DNA of 23,796 nt from Thermomucor indicae-seudaticae (taxonomy: Eukaryota > Mucoromycota > Mucoromycetes > Mucorales > Lichtheimiaceae): NCBI GenBank assembly GCA_000787465.1, contig JSYX01000557.1:1-23796 (forward strand). The letters are read 5' to 3'. The notes below the pieces were generated by a model. The model worked only from the letters and a program-made list of their open reading frames with translations. It ran no database searches and had not been told where the DNA came from. The translations under genes were made by a program, and so were the position numbers. This document shows, piece by piece, positions 8,681 through 20,761 of the stretch (position 1 is its first letter; every line of letters starts with the position of its first letter).

Positions 8681-9418
8681 ATGGCTGTCCCAGACAACAC
8701 AGCTCCCACTCTCAAAGTGGGTGTCTTAGGCAAGCTCATGGTTGAATTCTCCAGCACTATGAAATCAAACAACTAACGGTCTTTTTTTTGTTCCAAACTA
8801 GCCCTGCAAGGTGCATTCATTGAGCACATTCACATGCTGAACAACCTGGCTTCAGTCCGGGAAGCGATACCCGTCCGTACAGTGGACCAGCTGAACTCGG
8901 TCGATGCATTGATTATCCCCGGTGGCGAGTCCACGTCCATGGCATTGATCGCCGAGCGCTGCGGTTTGCTGGAACCCTTGCGGGCTTTTGTACGCCAGAA
9001 GCCCACCTGGGGCACTTGCGCTGGTATGATTATGCTGGCCAACGAAGCGACAGGCGCCAAAAAGGGCGGTCAGCAACTGCTCGGAGGCCTCGATATCTGC
9101 GTCAACCGGAACCAGTTTGGTACCCAAAAGGACTCTTTCAGTACCGATCTCCATATGCCCGATTTGCTCCAAGACGGAAAGCCGTTCCATGCCATCTTTA
9201 TTCGCGCCCCGGTCATCACCGGACTGCTGTCCGATAAGGTCAAGGTAGTCGCAAGATTGGAAAAGCAAGTCGGCCAGACCGATGCCGAGACCATCGTCGC
9301 TGTCCGTGAAGGTCATCTCTTTGCGACCGCATTCCACCCAGAGCTGACTCACGACGATAGACTTCATCAATACTTTGTCAATATGGTCTTGGCATTCTAC
9401 AACGACAAGCAAAAGTAA
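8681..9418 (+). CDS. PDX2: Pyridoxal 5'-phosphate synthase glutaminase subunit (Pdx2/SNO/PdxT family)
   Basis: Two exons, 8681-8729 and 8802-9418, encode 221 aa. The enzyme hydrolyses glutamine and channels ammonia to the Pdx1/SNZ synthase in vitamin B6 synthesis; it acts in the cytosol. The class-I amidotransferase triad is visible: Cys89 in WGTCAGM, His195 and Glu197 in FHPEL. PGGEST near residue 57 and the N-terminal VGVLALQGAFIEH are family signatures. The intron (8730-8801, 72 nt) starts GCAAGC and ends CTAG with CTAAC at 8773: a GC-AG intron. This junction is required to restore GVLALQG; no GT donor gives the right phase. Length matches the family. No Pdx1 gene is in the window. Confidence 0.95.
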
Positions 9419-10383
9419 AACTTCCTCATCTCCTGCATTTCTCCGTCTCCTTTCATACCTTGTCCTCCACTTTAGATCCTTTGTATATTATTAGATGGTC
9501 GGTTAAACCCCCGCAATATACATGTATTTGTAGAGTTTTGTCTCTTGTCGGACGCCTTGTTTACCGTTTCTCACAGCAGTTTGTGGCATCCGAATGGTTA
9601 CGGACCAATCATGACTGTCCCGATCCTACCTGGACCGTGAGCAGCAATAAGAGCATGTTAAAGTCACCGCAAACTACAAACTTGTTGGCGACCGCCTACG
9701 CAATAACTAAGCATGAGGATGCTTGTTTGCACCACAGGAAGGCAGCTGAACATGCCGCGAGGGGACAACGAAGGGTGGCGGAGATGGTGCCCCAGCATCT
9801 GTGTTGACCTCCACCCTTTTTCTCCATGGTATATATTATTAAAGATCATGGGTTTCTCCGATTCAAATACGGCTTGAGAACCACTGTGGGGTAAAAAACG
9901 GTCCTTATTAAGCTCTTTCACCCATTTACCACCTTCACCCTGAATTCAAGTGGATTCCACCCGATTTTAACCTCACAACAGAAACAAGCATATCTCACAT
10001 ACACTTGTATCATTAATATTACATACCTAAGTTTTAATAGGTCTTGGCCCAAAATGAACATTGCCCACTGTGGAAAAGGATTGGATGGCGTTTGGGTGAA
10101 ACCCGGTTCTCATTAAGCTCTTTCACCCAGAACCAGTTAAATTCACCCGCAGTGACATTGCCCAGTGAAGTGGTTTGGAAGAACTTTTTTCCTTCCCTGC
10201 CCTCTCACAAATTTTTGCTGTCCCGAGGTTCCGCTCCCCCAATGAAGTCTCAAGGCACTGATCTCCATGACTAACCCAATTTCCCAGTTGCACCAACATA
10301 AAAATCCACCAGAACCCACCCGTCTCAGACAATCTGTTCTTGTTCTAACGAAATACACCCGACTCTTACAACAATACGAAGCC
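9419..10383. other. Intergenic region upstream of the CoA ligase
   Basis: No convincing gene. An open frame at about 9460-9807 has no recognisable domain and its composition looks random. The stretch contains a partial direct repeat (9881-9924 and 10065-10129) and, near 10298-10306, CATAAAAAT about 80 nt upstream of the CoA-ligase ATG as a weak TATA candidate. Confidence 0.45.
9881..10129. repeat. Partial direct repeat with a hairpin
   Basis: CCACTGTGG occurs at 9881 and 10065. An exact 18-bp ATTAAGCTCTTTCACCCA follows at 9907-9924 and 10112-10129. The second copy is about 21 bp longer between the anchors, and that extra part includes TGGGTGAAA (10093-10101), the inverted complement of TTTCACCCA (10121-10129), able to form a 9-bp stem. 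Could be two old copies of a small dispersed repeat. Confidence 0.55.
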
Positions 10384-12471
10384 ATGGTCATCTACAAGTC
10401 CAACTTTCCACCTGTGCCCTTGCCGGACCTTGATATCTATTCGTTCCTTTTCCATCCTAACGAATTCAACACCCGTTTACCGCACGATCGCAAGGTCTTG
10501 ATCGACGGACATACGGCTCGGTCGCTCACATATGCAGAAGTACGCGATCTGTCCAGTCGGCTGGCTGCTGGATGGATCGACAAGGTTGGGCTCAAGAAGG
10601 GCGACATTGTAGCCATCTTTGCACCCAACCAATACGACCACCTTGTCGTCTATCTCTCGCTCATGGCTGCCAAATGCACCGTGACCCCAGGGTAAGATCT
10701 CTTCAAGCCCCGATGTTTTGTCTGGTCCGGGGAAGACTGATTCCGTTTTCTCCCCTTTAGCAATCCTGCTTACACCGAAGGTATGAAGCTGGTCCACCCC
10801 CCTCTTTGCTGCCCCGCGCTGTTTCTCATCTTTTTCTTTTTTCCCCAGCCGAATTCCATCATCAGATCTCCAACTCACAAGCACAAGCTTTAATCACGGT
10901 TCCTGCCCTCCTCCCTGTTCTACGCAAAGTCTGTGCCAAGATCGGCATCCCAGATCACCGTATCTTTGTCTTTGGCGACAAACCAGCAGGTCACATCCAA
11001 CCCGTGTACTCGCTGCTCGCCAGCCGCCATGTAGACTACCCGATCCAGGGCATCAACAGCAAAGAAGACGTCGCCTTCATCTGCTACTCGAGTGGCACCA
11101 CCGGCGTCGCCAAGGGTGTCATGCTCACCCACCGCAACTTTATCGCCCAGACCCTCCAGTACCTTGCCATGGACCCGGACGCCCAAAAGGATGATGATAT
11201 CACCCTTGGCTTCTTACCCTTCTATCACATCTTTGGTCTTACCGTGCTCTGCTTCAATGCGTTCTACAAGATGCAGCCTGTCGTCATCATGTCCCGATTC
11301 GATCTCAAGCTCATGTGCGAACTCATTGAAAAGTACAAGATTACTCTGGCCAGCATTGTGCCTCCCGTTGGTAATGTCTGATAATATTTGCACTATGGCG
11401 TGCTCTTCATCTTCTGAGAAAAAAATCCCAGCTGTTCAATTGGCCAAAAACCCGATTGTGCTCAAGTACGACTTGACGTCTGTGCGCATCTTGGGTTGCG
11501 GTGCTGCACCCTTGGGCAAGGAACATATTGACGCCTTGGCCAAACGTATGCCCGCTTTGCTCAGGCAAGGGTAAGTTATGGAATCATCAAGAGGAATTAT
11601 GGGGAGCGGTCTATTGATAGTTTTCCGCAATAGTTATGGTATGACGGAAACATGTAGTGGTGTCATTTGTCAGAGAACGGATGGTGGTGCTCCAGGTAAA
11701 CATATCATTGGGAAGGTCCAAAGGGGGACGACAATCATAACGTGTTTGCCTCGCATAGGCTCAATCGGTGTTATTTGCCCTAACATTGAGTGCAAAATCG
11801 TGGATGACAAGGACAACGGTAAGTGGAAGCCGTCGGAATCGTAGTATAGAGGAACAAGTAATGAACTCTAGCAATACTTGTAGAACTGGGACCTGATCAG
11901 GAAGGTGAACTTCTCGTACGCGGTCCCAGTATCATGAAAGGCTACCTGAATAACCCAGAAGCAAACGCAAAGACGTTCACCGCAGATGGCTGGATGCGAA
12001 CCGGGGATGTCTGCAAATTTGACAGTGCCACTCAAGAATTCTATATCGTGGACCGTCTTAAAGAGTTGATAAAGTACAAGGGCTTTCAGGTGGCGCCGGC
12101 TGGTATGTTTGCTCATGCGTATACTCCTCCACTACATTCTGATCTGTGTGTCTTCTCTAGAATTGGAGGCTCTTTTGCTGAGTCGTCAAGAGATTGCCGA
12201 CTGCTGTGTCATTGGTGTCTATGACTCTGCAGAGGCAACTGAAATCCCGCGCGCTTACGTGGTCCTCCAGGCCAATGTCAAGCCAAGCGAACAGTTGGCC
12301 AAAGATATTATGGACTTTGTAGCCGAGAATGTGACGGGCTATAAACGGCTACGGGGCGGTGTCCGCTTCATTGATCAGATCCCAAAGAGCCCCAGCGGTA
12401 AGATCCTTCGGCGACAGCTCAAAGAATTGGCTAAAAGGGAAGACGCCGTCAATCCCAAAGCCAAGCTGTAG
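10384..12471 (+). CDS. 4-coumarate:CoA ligase-like acyl-CoA synthetase, peroxisomal
   Basis: Eight exons: 10384-10691, 10761-10780, 10849-11370, 11432-11570, 11634-11695, 11759-11818, 11884-12102, 12161-12471. They give 1641 nt and 546 aa. The ANL-superfamily enzyme adenylates a carboxylic acid with ATP and transfers it to CoA. Signatures: P-loop [10 protein letters not shown] at 190-199, YGMTE at 331-335, GELLVRG at 378-384, GWMRTGD at 406-412, and catalytic Lys524 in SPSGKILRR. The C-terminus AKL is a type-1 peroxisomal targeting signal, which suggests beta-oxidation-linked activation of fatty or aromatic acids; the substrate cannot be told. Exon 2 is a 20-nt microexon supplying most of NPAYTE. 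An in-frame ATG at 10267 exists, but the [10 protein letters not shown] start at 10384 fits the family. Confidence 0.93.
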
Positions 12472-13207
12472 ATCAGCTCCCCCCCCCGGACGAGCCTGCT
12501 GGGCTTAATTACGTTATCTCCACCGTGTAAATCGCTCTAGATCGCATCCCGTATTATGTAGATTTTTCCCTTTCTTCCTTTATATTGAACTGTGTAATTA
12601 AGATGAATCCCATCTTTTGGCTTCTGTATATAGGAGGCTATACGGGATTGGTACTGAAGTTGGGACACCTCAGTGTTCTTTTTGAGATGATGAAGTTTTG
12701 ACATTAGGACACTAAAACAAGATTTGAGTTCAGGTGCTGGAAAGATGAAGTTGGAGACGAAAATCTTTGTGGGATGCCCTCGCGCTGAGCTAGCGACGCC
12801 CGTGAGTTGAACTTGTCACTCTCCATGGAACGGAGTTGAGATGTCCGACTAGAACAAACTGGGACAGCCCTTGAGATGAACTTGGGAAACAACATGATAT
12901 AAGACCGAGAGGAGATCCACATATAATTCAACACTGATAACACACGTAGTTGTACCTGAAAGATGCTTTCAATTTCGCTCGATGCGGTGTTCACAGCCTC
13001 TTAACATGATAAAACGATAAAAGCAACAGACGTCATCAGAGTCAAGTTGTCTTCAACATAGTATAAGATATACTATATTGCTATGCTTGCCAACCTTCAG
13101 CGGCTATGACATTTGACAATTTCTTTTCGGATTGTACATATATCACCAAACAAGAGGCCTTTACACTCAAATGAAATTGCGAGAATAAATCAGTATCCGG
13201 TGGGATA
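12472..13207. other. Intergenic region between the CoA ligase and the RING pseudogene
   Basis: A run of nine C lies at about 12479-12487 just past the stop codon. Short loosely repeated phrases (gatgaagtt, gagttgaac, gagatgaact) occur at about 12687-12890. A minus-strand open frame at 12704-12994 has no recognisable domain and no gene context. I call nothing here. Confidence 0.4.
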
Positions 13208-14342
13208 TCAGGGTAGATACACCCGCACGACGCCCTCGATGGTCCCATTGCAAAGAGCACACCGAGTAAGGCTCTCAGCACATGATCGGCAATATGCTGT
13301 TCAGTAGCTATTGCTCCTAGATTTACAGTGTATGAGATGAGCTTTAAGAACTTACCGAGGTGGTGACAAGGAGTTGGGGGCGAAAAGCGCTACGTTATCA
13401 TAGCAAATGATGCATAAGGGTTCGTCCTTGGTGTTTTGCACTAACAGCCTATTCTCTTCTTGAAGTTGCTCTACTTGTTCCTCCAGGCGAGCAATTTGCT
13501 CCCGTTGCAGCTGTACCCTGTATTCCATTACATCTACAGCTTGCCGAGACTTGCGCTCCGCGTCTCTTCCTTGCTTCTTCTCGATGTCGGCCGCCCGGAT
13601 AACGTCGTCCTTTTCTTCCCGCAGAATGCGCGTCTCTCGGCTCCATCGTCTCCTCTCCATGTCCATGTCGTGAACAGTTTTCTCCAGATGCTGAACCTTG
13701 AGCTGGAGCTGCTGAAGTTTCTGGAGAAGGACATACTTTTCGTTATCATCATATGGTTCCTTTTGTTTTTCCTTCCCTTTATGAATTTCCTGCGGCTGCT
13801 GTTGATTGTTAGGTCCCGCGCATGGCTCTTCTGATTCCAAAGAGTGATATAGGGTTAGTTCAAAATTAAAAAGCTTCTAACGTTCGTGAGTGTACCTTGA
13901 ATCTCTGTCGGATCAAGTTCCTCGCCCACTCGCGGAGGCCGTCGCAATCTGACGTTCTCCATTGCATCACGATTTCTCGTGTTGCTGCCGCCAGACTTTC
14001 ATCGATGACCCTTTTCGGTCTTCCAATCGCCGATTCTTTGGTAGGCTTTTGCCGCGCATTGTACATAGTGACTAGAGGTTTTACAACATCCATCGACACG
14101 CCAGCTATCATGGCTGTAATCTCGCGGGTCTCTTTCAGGCCAGTCAATTCGAAGAGAATAGGTGGATTTTTCTTCATAAAGTGAGAAACGTGGAGCAAAA
14201 TGCACTGTTCAATCACTGATATTGCAGCGCCTTTCGTCTAGGAGGGTAGGGTTGACCGATAGCAAATCGAAATATGCCGAGGTTGGTCAGTGCGTTTAAG
14301 AATGCCGTCAGGGAGGAAGTCGCCCAAATGAACTTGTTCCAT
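13208..14342 (-). pseudogene. HTH / coiled-coil / C-terminal RING protein, disrupted
   Basis: Reading leftward from ATG 14342-14340: about 34 codons, an in-frame TAG (14240-14238), then an open frame to about 13867 with helix-turn-helix features like the bipartite DNA-binding region of Tc1/IS630/pogo transposases (TREITAMIAGVS, a GRPKR linker, then LREWARNLI and FKVHSRTL). The frame changes by one base near the T5 run at about 13868-13880, or by a phase-awkward intron from 13895 to about 13831. It continues as a Gln/Glu/Arg-rich coiled coil (about 13800-13450) and a RING. CIIC is in one frame and PCHHL in the next, with an extra base in the C5 run (G run 13376-13380 on +). A 59-nt intron (13297-13355) leads to YCRSCAESLTRCALC and the end VRVYLP, typical of IAP/MDM2-type E3 RINGs. 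Three independent lesions indicate a decayed gene. Confidence 0.6.
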
Positions 14343-14560
14343 TAAGAAAGATAAACGGACAGTATTGCGACGGGAGTCAATGTTATGCGTTTTTTTCGAT
14401 ATTAAAGCTTAATGCAGTTACCGGTCTTCCCGCACACCCATACGACGAAGCCAAAAGACGATGATGTGACACCGGCCCCGCATGATGAATCACCAAACCG
14501 TAACAAAGGAGACTCCCAGACCCGCCCAACACGATTGCGGCTTCAAAATCTTACGGCGCT

Positions 14561-15383
14561 ATGATGTCCAGACAGGTTTGCAGCAACGGACATACCGACA
14601 TGACGTTCACATGCAGCGATGAAAGAAAGAGTGCCTTTACAAGTTACGTGAATAGATGCACGAGCCGGCGAATAACGCCAAACTTGAGCAAAAGCGAGCG
14701 AAATTTCCTGATTAGCTATATCGTCCCCAGCTTCGAGGCGTTGGCGTTTCAGACGGACCTTCTCTGTTTCGAGTGGGGCGAAATCCAGCTAAAACATATG
14801 AACCGTGTCCTGATTGACATTGGCAAGAGTGATCCCGCGTCACTGCGTTTCGTAGATGGACTGGGGTATGATGTGAACGATGACGAGCGGTTCACCTTGG
14901 AAGCTTCTGGTGGCTCAGCATTAGTTTCTCAACAGCATGCTAACGATGATACTCTCAAGATGATACATAGCTTGATGTGTCTTTTGAAGAGAGATGCTCG
15001 CTGTCACCTGCATGGAAGTATCGAAACATATAAAAAGGTCAAGGTTTTTGGCATCCAAACTGTCAAGACTACCATGATTCTTTCTGAGATGTTTATGGAT
15101 CAAGATTTACGGTACGTTTACAAAGAACCCCGAGCAGTCGAGATCCCAGTCAAAGACCATCACCGAAGCAAGTTGGTTGCCCATCGCTCACTTACTCGCA
15201 TACTTGATCACACAGTTGGACAACCGGCTCAACATTATGGAGACTCTTCAAAAGGAGCATGATGGCAAGTTGCACGTTGAATGTGAGGACACTATCAGAA
15301 CCATCTTGTTCACAAATGCAGCGAGCTGCGAAGTTATGATACCCGAAGGCGGCAACGGGGATAATGAGGATGGCATTTTTTGA
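14561..15383 (+). pseudogene. Uncharacterised fungal protein family, single-base frameshift
   Basis: An open frame from ATG 14561 encodes about 203 good codons including NFLISYIVPSFEALAF and LLCFEWGEIQL. Near 15173 the coding potential jumps by one base and continues as LPIAHLLAYLITQLDN to TGA 15381-15383. One surplus T in AAGTTGG would account for the shift, because the other frame continues with a Trp-Leu-Pro junction. From memory this resembles a multi-copy family of unknown function in Mucorales genomes, often near mobile elements; I could not verify it. No transmembrane segment or known catalytic motif is visible. The original start may lie further upstream, since an open frame from 14413 is also present but stops at 14564. 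Confidence 0.6.
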
Positions 15384-15459
15384 TAGGATACAAATAAAAC
15401 TTTCTGTTTATGTTGTGCACTTGGAAGTTCTCAGTTGACTCTTTTATGTGGCTGAGTCT

Positions 15460-15816
15460 TCAGGAGCAAATAGGATGATGAGAGAGTAGCGCTGTGCTCA
15501 CGCGCTTCAGAGATTCACCGCGTATTGTTGGTGTAGGCAAATGCGAGCTATTAAGGTGAACTTCAAGGTCTGGGAGATTGTCATAGTGGTCGAGACAAGA
15601 GACGCACACAAAGTGAGTTTTGACAGCATCAGTCTTTTTGTTGCCTTGACGCCGAACGCAAATGTATTTCTCTGTGTCAAAGCGCTTTCGACCTTCTGGC
15701 CGGGCTGGGACAAGACAATTGTGCATTCGCTGCAGATGCCCTCTGAGTTTCGCGGGTGAAGAAAGGACTTTTTCGCAAATATGGCAGCGGTCCACGAGGG
15801 ATACTACCGTTGCCAT
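15460..15816 (-). CDS. Small C2H2 zinc-finger protein
   Basis: From ATG at 15816 the frame gives 118 aa with two C2H2 fingers. Finger one uses Cys11, Cys14, His27 and His32 (CHICEKVL); finger two uses Cys71, Cys74, His87 and His92 (CVSCLDHY). Both have the spacing C-x2-C-x12-H-x4-H. Such proteins usually bind nucleic acid in the nucleus. The frame is open upstream to an ATG at 16014 (184 aa), but the added residues are low-complexity, partly coded by a CCTGCCC repeat near 15900-15935, so the shorter start is preferred. No intron is needed. It lies between a decayed gene and a TA-flanked element and may be mobile cargo. No specific orthologue recognised. Confidence 0.6.
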   Translation of the reverse strand: MATVVSLVDRCHICEKVLSSPAKLRGHLQRMHNCLVPARPEGRKRFDTEKYICVRRQGNKKTDAVKTHFVCVSCLDHYDNLPDLEVHLNSSHLPTPTIRGESLKRVSTALLSHHPICS

Positions 15817-16101
15817 GGCGAAGGCTGCTCTGTGTGAGCGGGCGAAGGGAAAGAGGCTGGTACGAGTTTGCCCCTCTGAGGAAGTTGTGACTGCATCAAA
15901 CCTGCCCGTACCTACCTGCCCAAACCTGCCCAAACATGCTGGTGGGCGCAAAAGCATTTTATTGACGCAAAAGTTTTGTTCGTCAGCGCCAACTAATTCG
16001 GTACGCAACGCCAATTATTTTAACTGCCGGCGCATAACGATTCTCGCGAACAGCACTAAGATAGTTTTCATGGGCGCAAATCAAAAGGAAAAAATCCAGT
16101 A

Positions 16102-16237
16102 CAGTAAAAACGGAAATTTTGATGGGTGCTTAGAGATAAAGTTGGCGGGATCCTCTCAGACAATTGGCATATTATTTTCGTCCTTTGACGGCTTCTCAAG
16201 AAAACCTTGGCGTGTTTTCAGTATTCCGTTTGGCGGT
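16102..16237 (+). repeat. Left terminal inverted repeat
   Basis: This 136-bp arm is the inverted complement of 17809-17944 with four substitutions and no gaps. It contains GTTGGCGGG, CTTGGCGTG and TTTGGCGGT, possible transposase-binding repeats. Confidence 0.92.
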
Positions 16238-16308
16238 GACGGCGTCAAGACGCGAAAGTATCTATAGCAACGAGCTGAGCTCCCTAAGTGAGTGAGTGTA
16301 AGGCCTCT

Positions 16309-16560
16309 TCAGTGTACCTCGAAGTCAGCTTTATGTATGTCATTGGCCCATTGCCGCAGACTAGTAGTTCCACTACGTTTGCATTCTGCGGCGCACTTAC
16401 TGAACGCTTTTTCGGCAGCTTCTCGGTTCCCAAATTCGAACTTTTGGTAAAAATCCACGAGCGAAAAGGAAGCATATGTATTTTCGATATACTGAAAGCA
16501 CGGGTAAAGTCGCGGGCCTAGCATATCGGCCGTTAGGGGCTGTTGCGTAGGATCTGTCAT
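16309..16560 (-). CDS. Small hypothetical ORF inside the TIR element
   Basis: ATG at 16560 opens an 83-aa frame ending at TGA 16309-16311. The C-terminal half (AFSKCAAECKRS to SLRQWANDIHKADFEVH) resembles the second helix-turn-helix part of the RING pseudogene at 13.9 kb, which has GLREWARNLI and RFKVH at the same spacing. It may be a captured or eroded DNA-binding domain. No upstream signals are evident, and it may not be expressed. Confidence 0.3.
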   Translation of the reverse strand: MTDPTQQPLTADMLGPRLYPCFQYIENTYASFSLVDFYQKFEFGNREAAEKAFSKCAAECKRSGTTSLRQWANDIHKADFEVH

Positions 16561-17808
16561 TTAAGCATTGCTATGATATACTCGACGAAGTGACCAGCGT
16601 TGCCAGGTTCCCATGCCCGCGTCATGTTTTAAATTTCCGGCATATTGTTTTCAATCCTTCCATCCCGCTTACTGCTCATCCGTGGTATCATACCCTTTCC
16701 TGCTACAGCTAACGAACCTTTTGAGGATAAATTGGAGAAGAGAAGTGATTTCACTGTGGAAGAAGGCAATGTGTGAACTTACTGCGAGTAGCAGTTACTG
16801 GACCTCATCAAAAGCATCCCATGGGACGGGATGAGGCGGATATGCAGCACTGTATTGCTGACCGCCTGCTCTGTTCGGTTGCAACGTTCCTGCTGCATCA
16901 ATGCAGTGGCTGGGCCAACCCTGCCTCAGTGCCCGATGGACCAGTGTCCACATAGACGGAGTCTGTTATCGATTCCATCCTTTCGTTAACCTCGTCAACG
17001 TTGTTGTTACATACTACCTGCGAATTCGACTACCCACCAGGGTCGGCTCGCTACACAACCTTGTACAATGTAGCCTAATCTTGTTAACGCTCGAAGATAG
17101 TGTCAATGAAACGGTGAATATGAGCCAAGCTCCAAGTTCTCTACTTAGAGATGGTATCTCTTGTAACAGATTTTGTGTTGATCTTTAACGTATTCTTTTT
17201 GAAAATTAACGTCGAGTTGAATGATGGTTAGCGAAGTCTTCAGAAATTCAGCTTTAGCGAAGATGATGGTTAGCGCCGTTTCAAGAAGTCATGGACTGCC
17301 ATAAAAATGATTTACTCTAGACGAAAGAATGTTCAGCATTACCGAAGTAAAAGGTTAGTGCTTATCAGCAAAATTGTTTATAGTTTTTGAGAGTTAGTTG
17401 ACTGTTCATACGGAAAAGTTGGCGCCTGGCAAAAAGAACTCATGGGATTGCATATGAGAACACTTCTACTATCGATGCATTGCACAAGATAGGTATACCG
17501 TGTGTAAACTGAGTACTTTTTGTAAGCTAAAAAAAGCAAACGACTTGATCGTATTTTACGCTTCTCTATCGAAATAGCAAAGCTTGTAAGCCTCGAGCAT
17601 CAAATACCTAAAACTACGTACAGACAGACCTCAAGGTGATTCTGCGAAATGTGTGGTCTGCAGGCGCCAATTTTATTGCAAAAGAGGCAAATAAAGATCG
17701 AAAATAAGCAAATGCACTTACATAGTAGTGTCAATATTCTGGTCTTGTAACGCTAAGCATTGTTAGAGGAGGCGCCAAAATAACTAGCCGCCAACTATGT
17801 TTGATAAA
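16561..17808. other. Interior of the TIR element without a recognisable gene
   Basis: Several short + strand frames (16613-17188) overlap in different frames and show no domain. At 17221-17233 and 17263-17275 the 13-mer ATGATGGTTAGCG is directly repeated. GGCGCC-containing motifs recur (about 17420, 17664, 17771). I see no transposase, RNA gene or terminator. Confidence 0.45.
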
Positions 17809-17944
17809 ACCGCCAAACGGAATACTGAAAACACGCCAAGATTTTCTTGAGAAGCCGTCAAAGGACGAAAATAATATGCCAATTGTCTGAGAGGATCCCG
17901 CCAACTTGATCTCTGAGCACCCGTCAAAATTTCCGTTTTTACTG
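17809..17944 (-). repeat. Right terminal inverted repeat
   Basis: Inverted partner of the left arm, ending in TTTTTACTG and followed by TA. Its outer edge leaves only 139 bp to the CDC5 start codon, so it may overlap that promoter. Confidence 0.92.
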
Positions 17945-18023
17945 TACACATCGCTGATCTCTGTTTGGCCCGGTAATCAATTTACCCGCAGCTAGCTGTG
18001 ACGCTCAAAAGTCCGCCGCTTAA

Positions 18024-20761
<2,738 letters not shown>

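Larger units (their letters stand above)
16102..17944. mobile_element. Tc1/mariner-like element with 136-bp terminal inverted repeats, probably non-autonomous
   Basis: The left end (16102-16237) and the reverse complement of the right end (17809-17944) match at 132 of 136 positions. The termini read CAGTAAAAACGG and each is flanked by TA (16100-16101 and 17945-17946). This is the target and terminus style of Tc1/mariner/pogo elements. The subterminal zone repeats TTGGCG motifs. The 1.57-kb interior has only short frames (16309-16560 on - is the longest sensible one) and no DDE/D transposase I can recognise, so it is likely mobilised in trans. The right end lies 140 bp upstream of the CDC5 ATG. 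Confidence 0.8.

Noticed and set aside
8852..9412. 186-codon minus-strand open frame
   Set aside because: Antisense to the PLP-synthase glutaminase, which has its full catalytic triad.
9460..9807. 115-codon open frame
   Set aside because: No domain, no splice support, composition like random translation.
10267..10383. Upstream in-frame ATG for the CoA ligase
   Set aside because: The 39 added residues do not fit the family, whose proteins start near MxxYKS; CATAAAAAT lies between the two ATGs.
17731..17949. 72-codon open frame similar to the one at about 16094-16240
   Set aside because: The similarity is the terminal inverted repeat read through in opposite directions, not a pair of genes.
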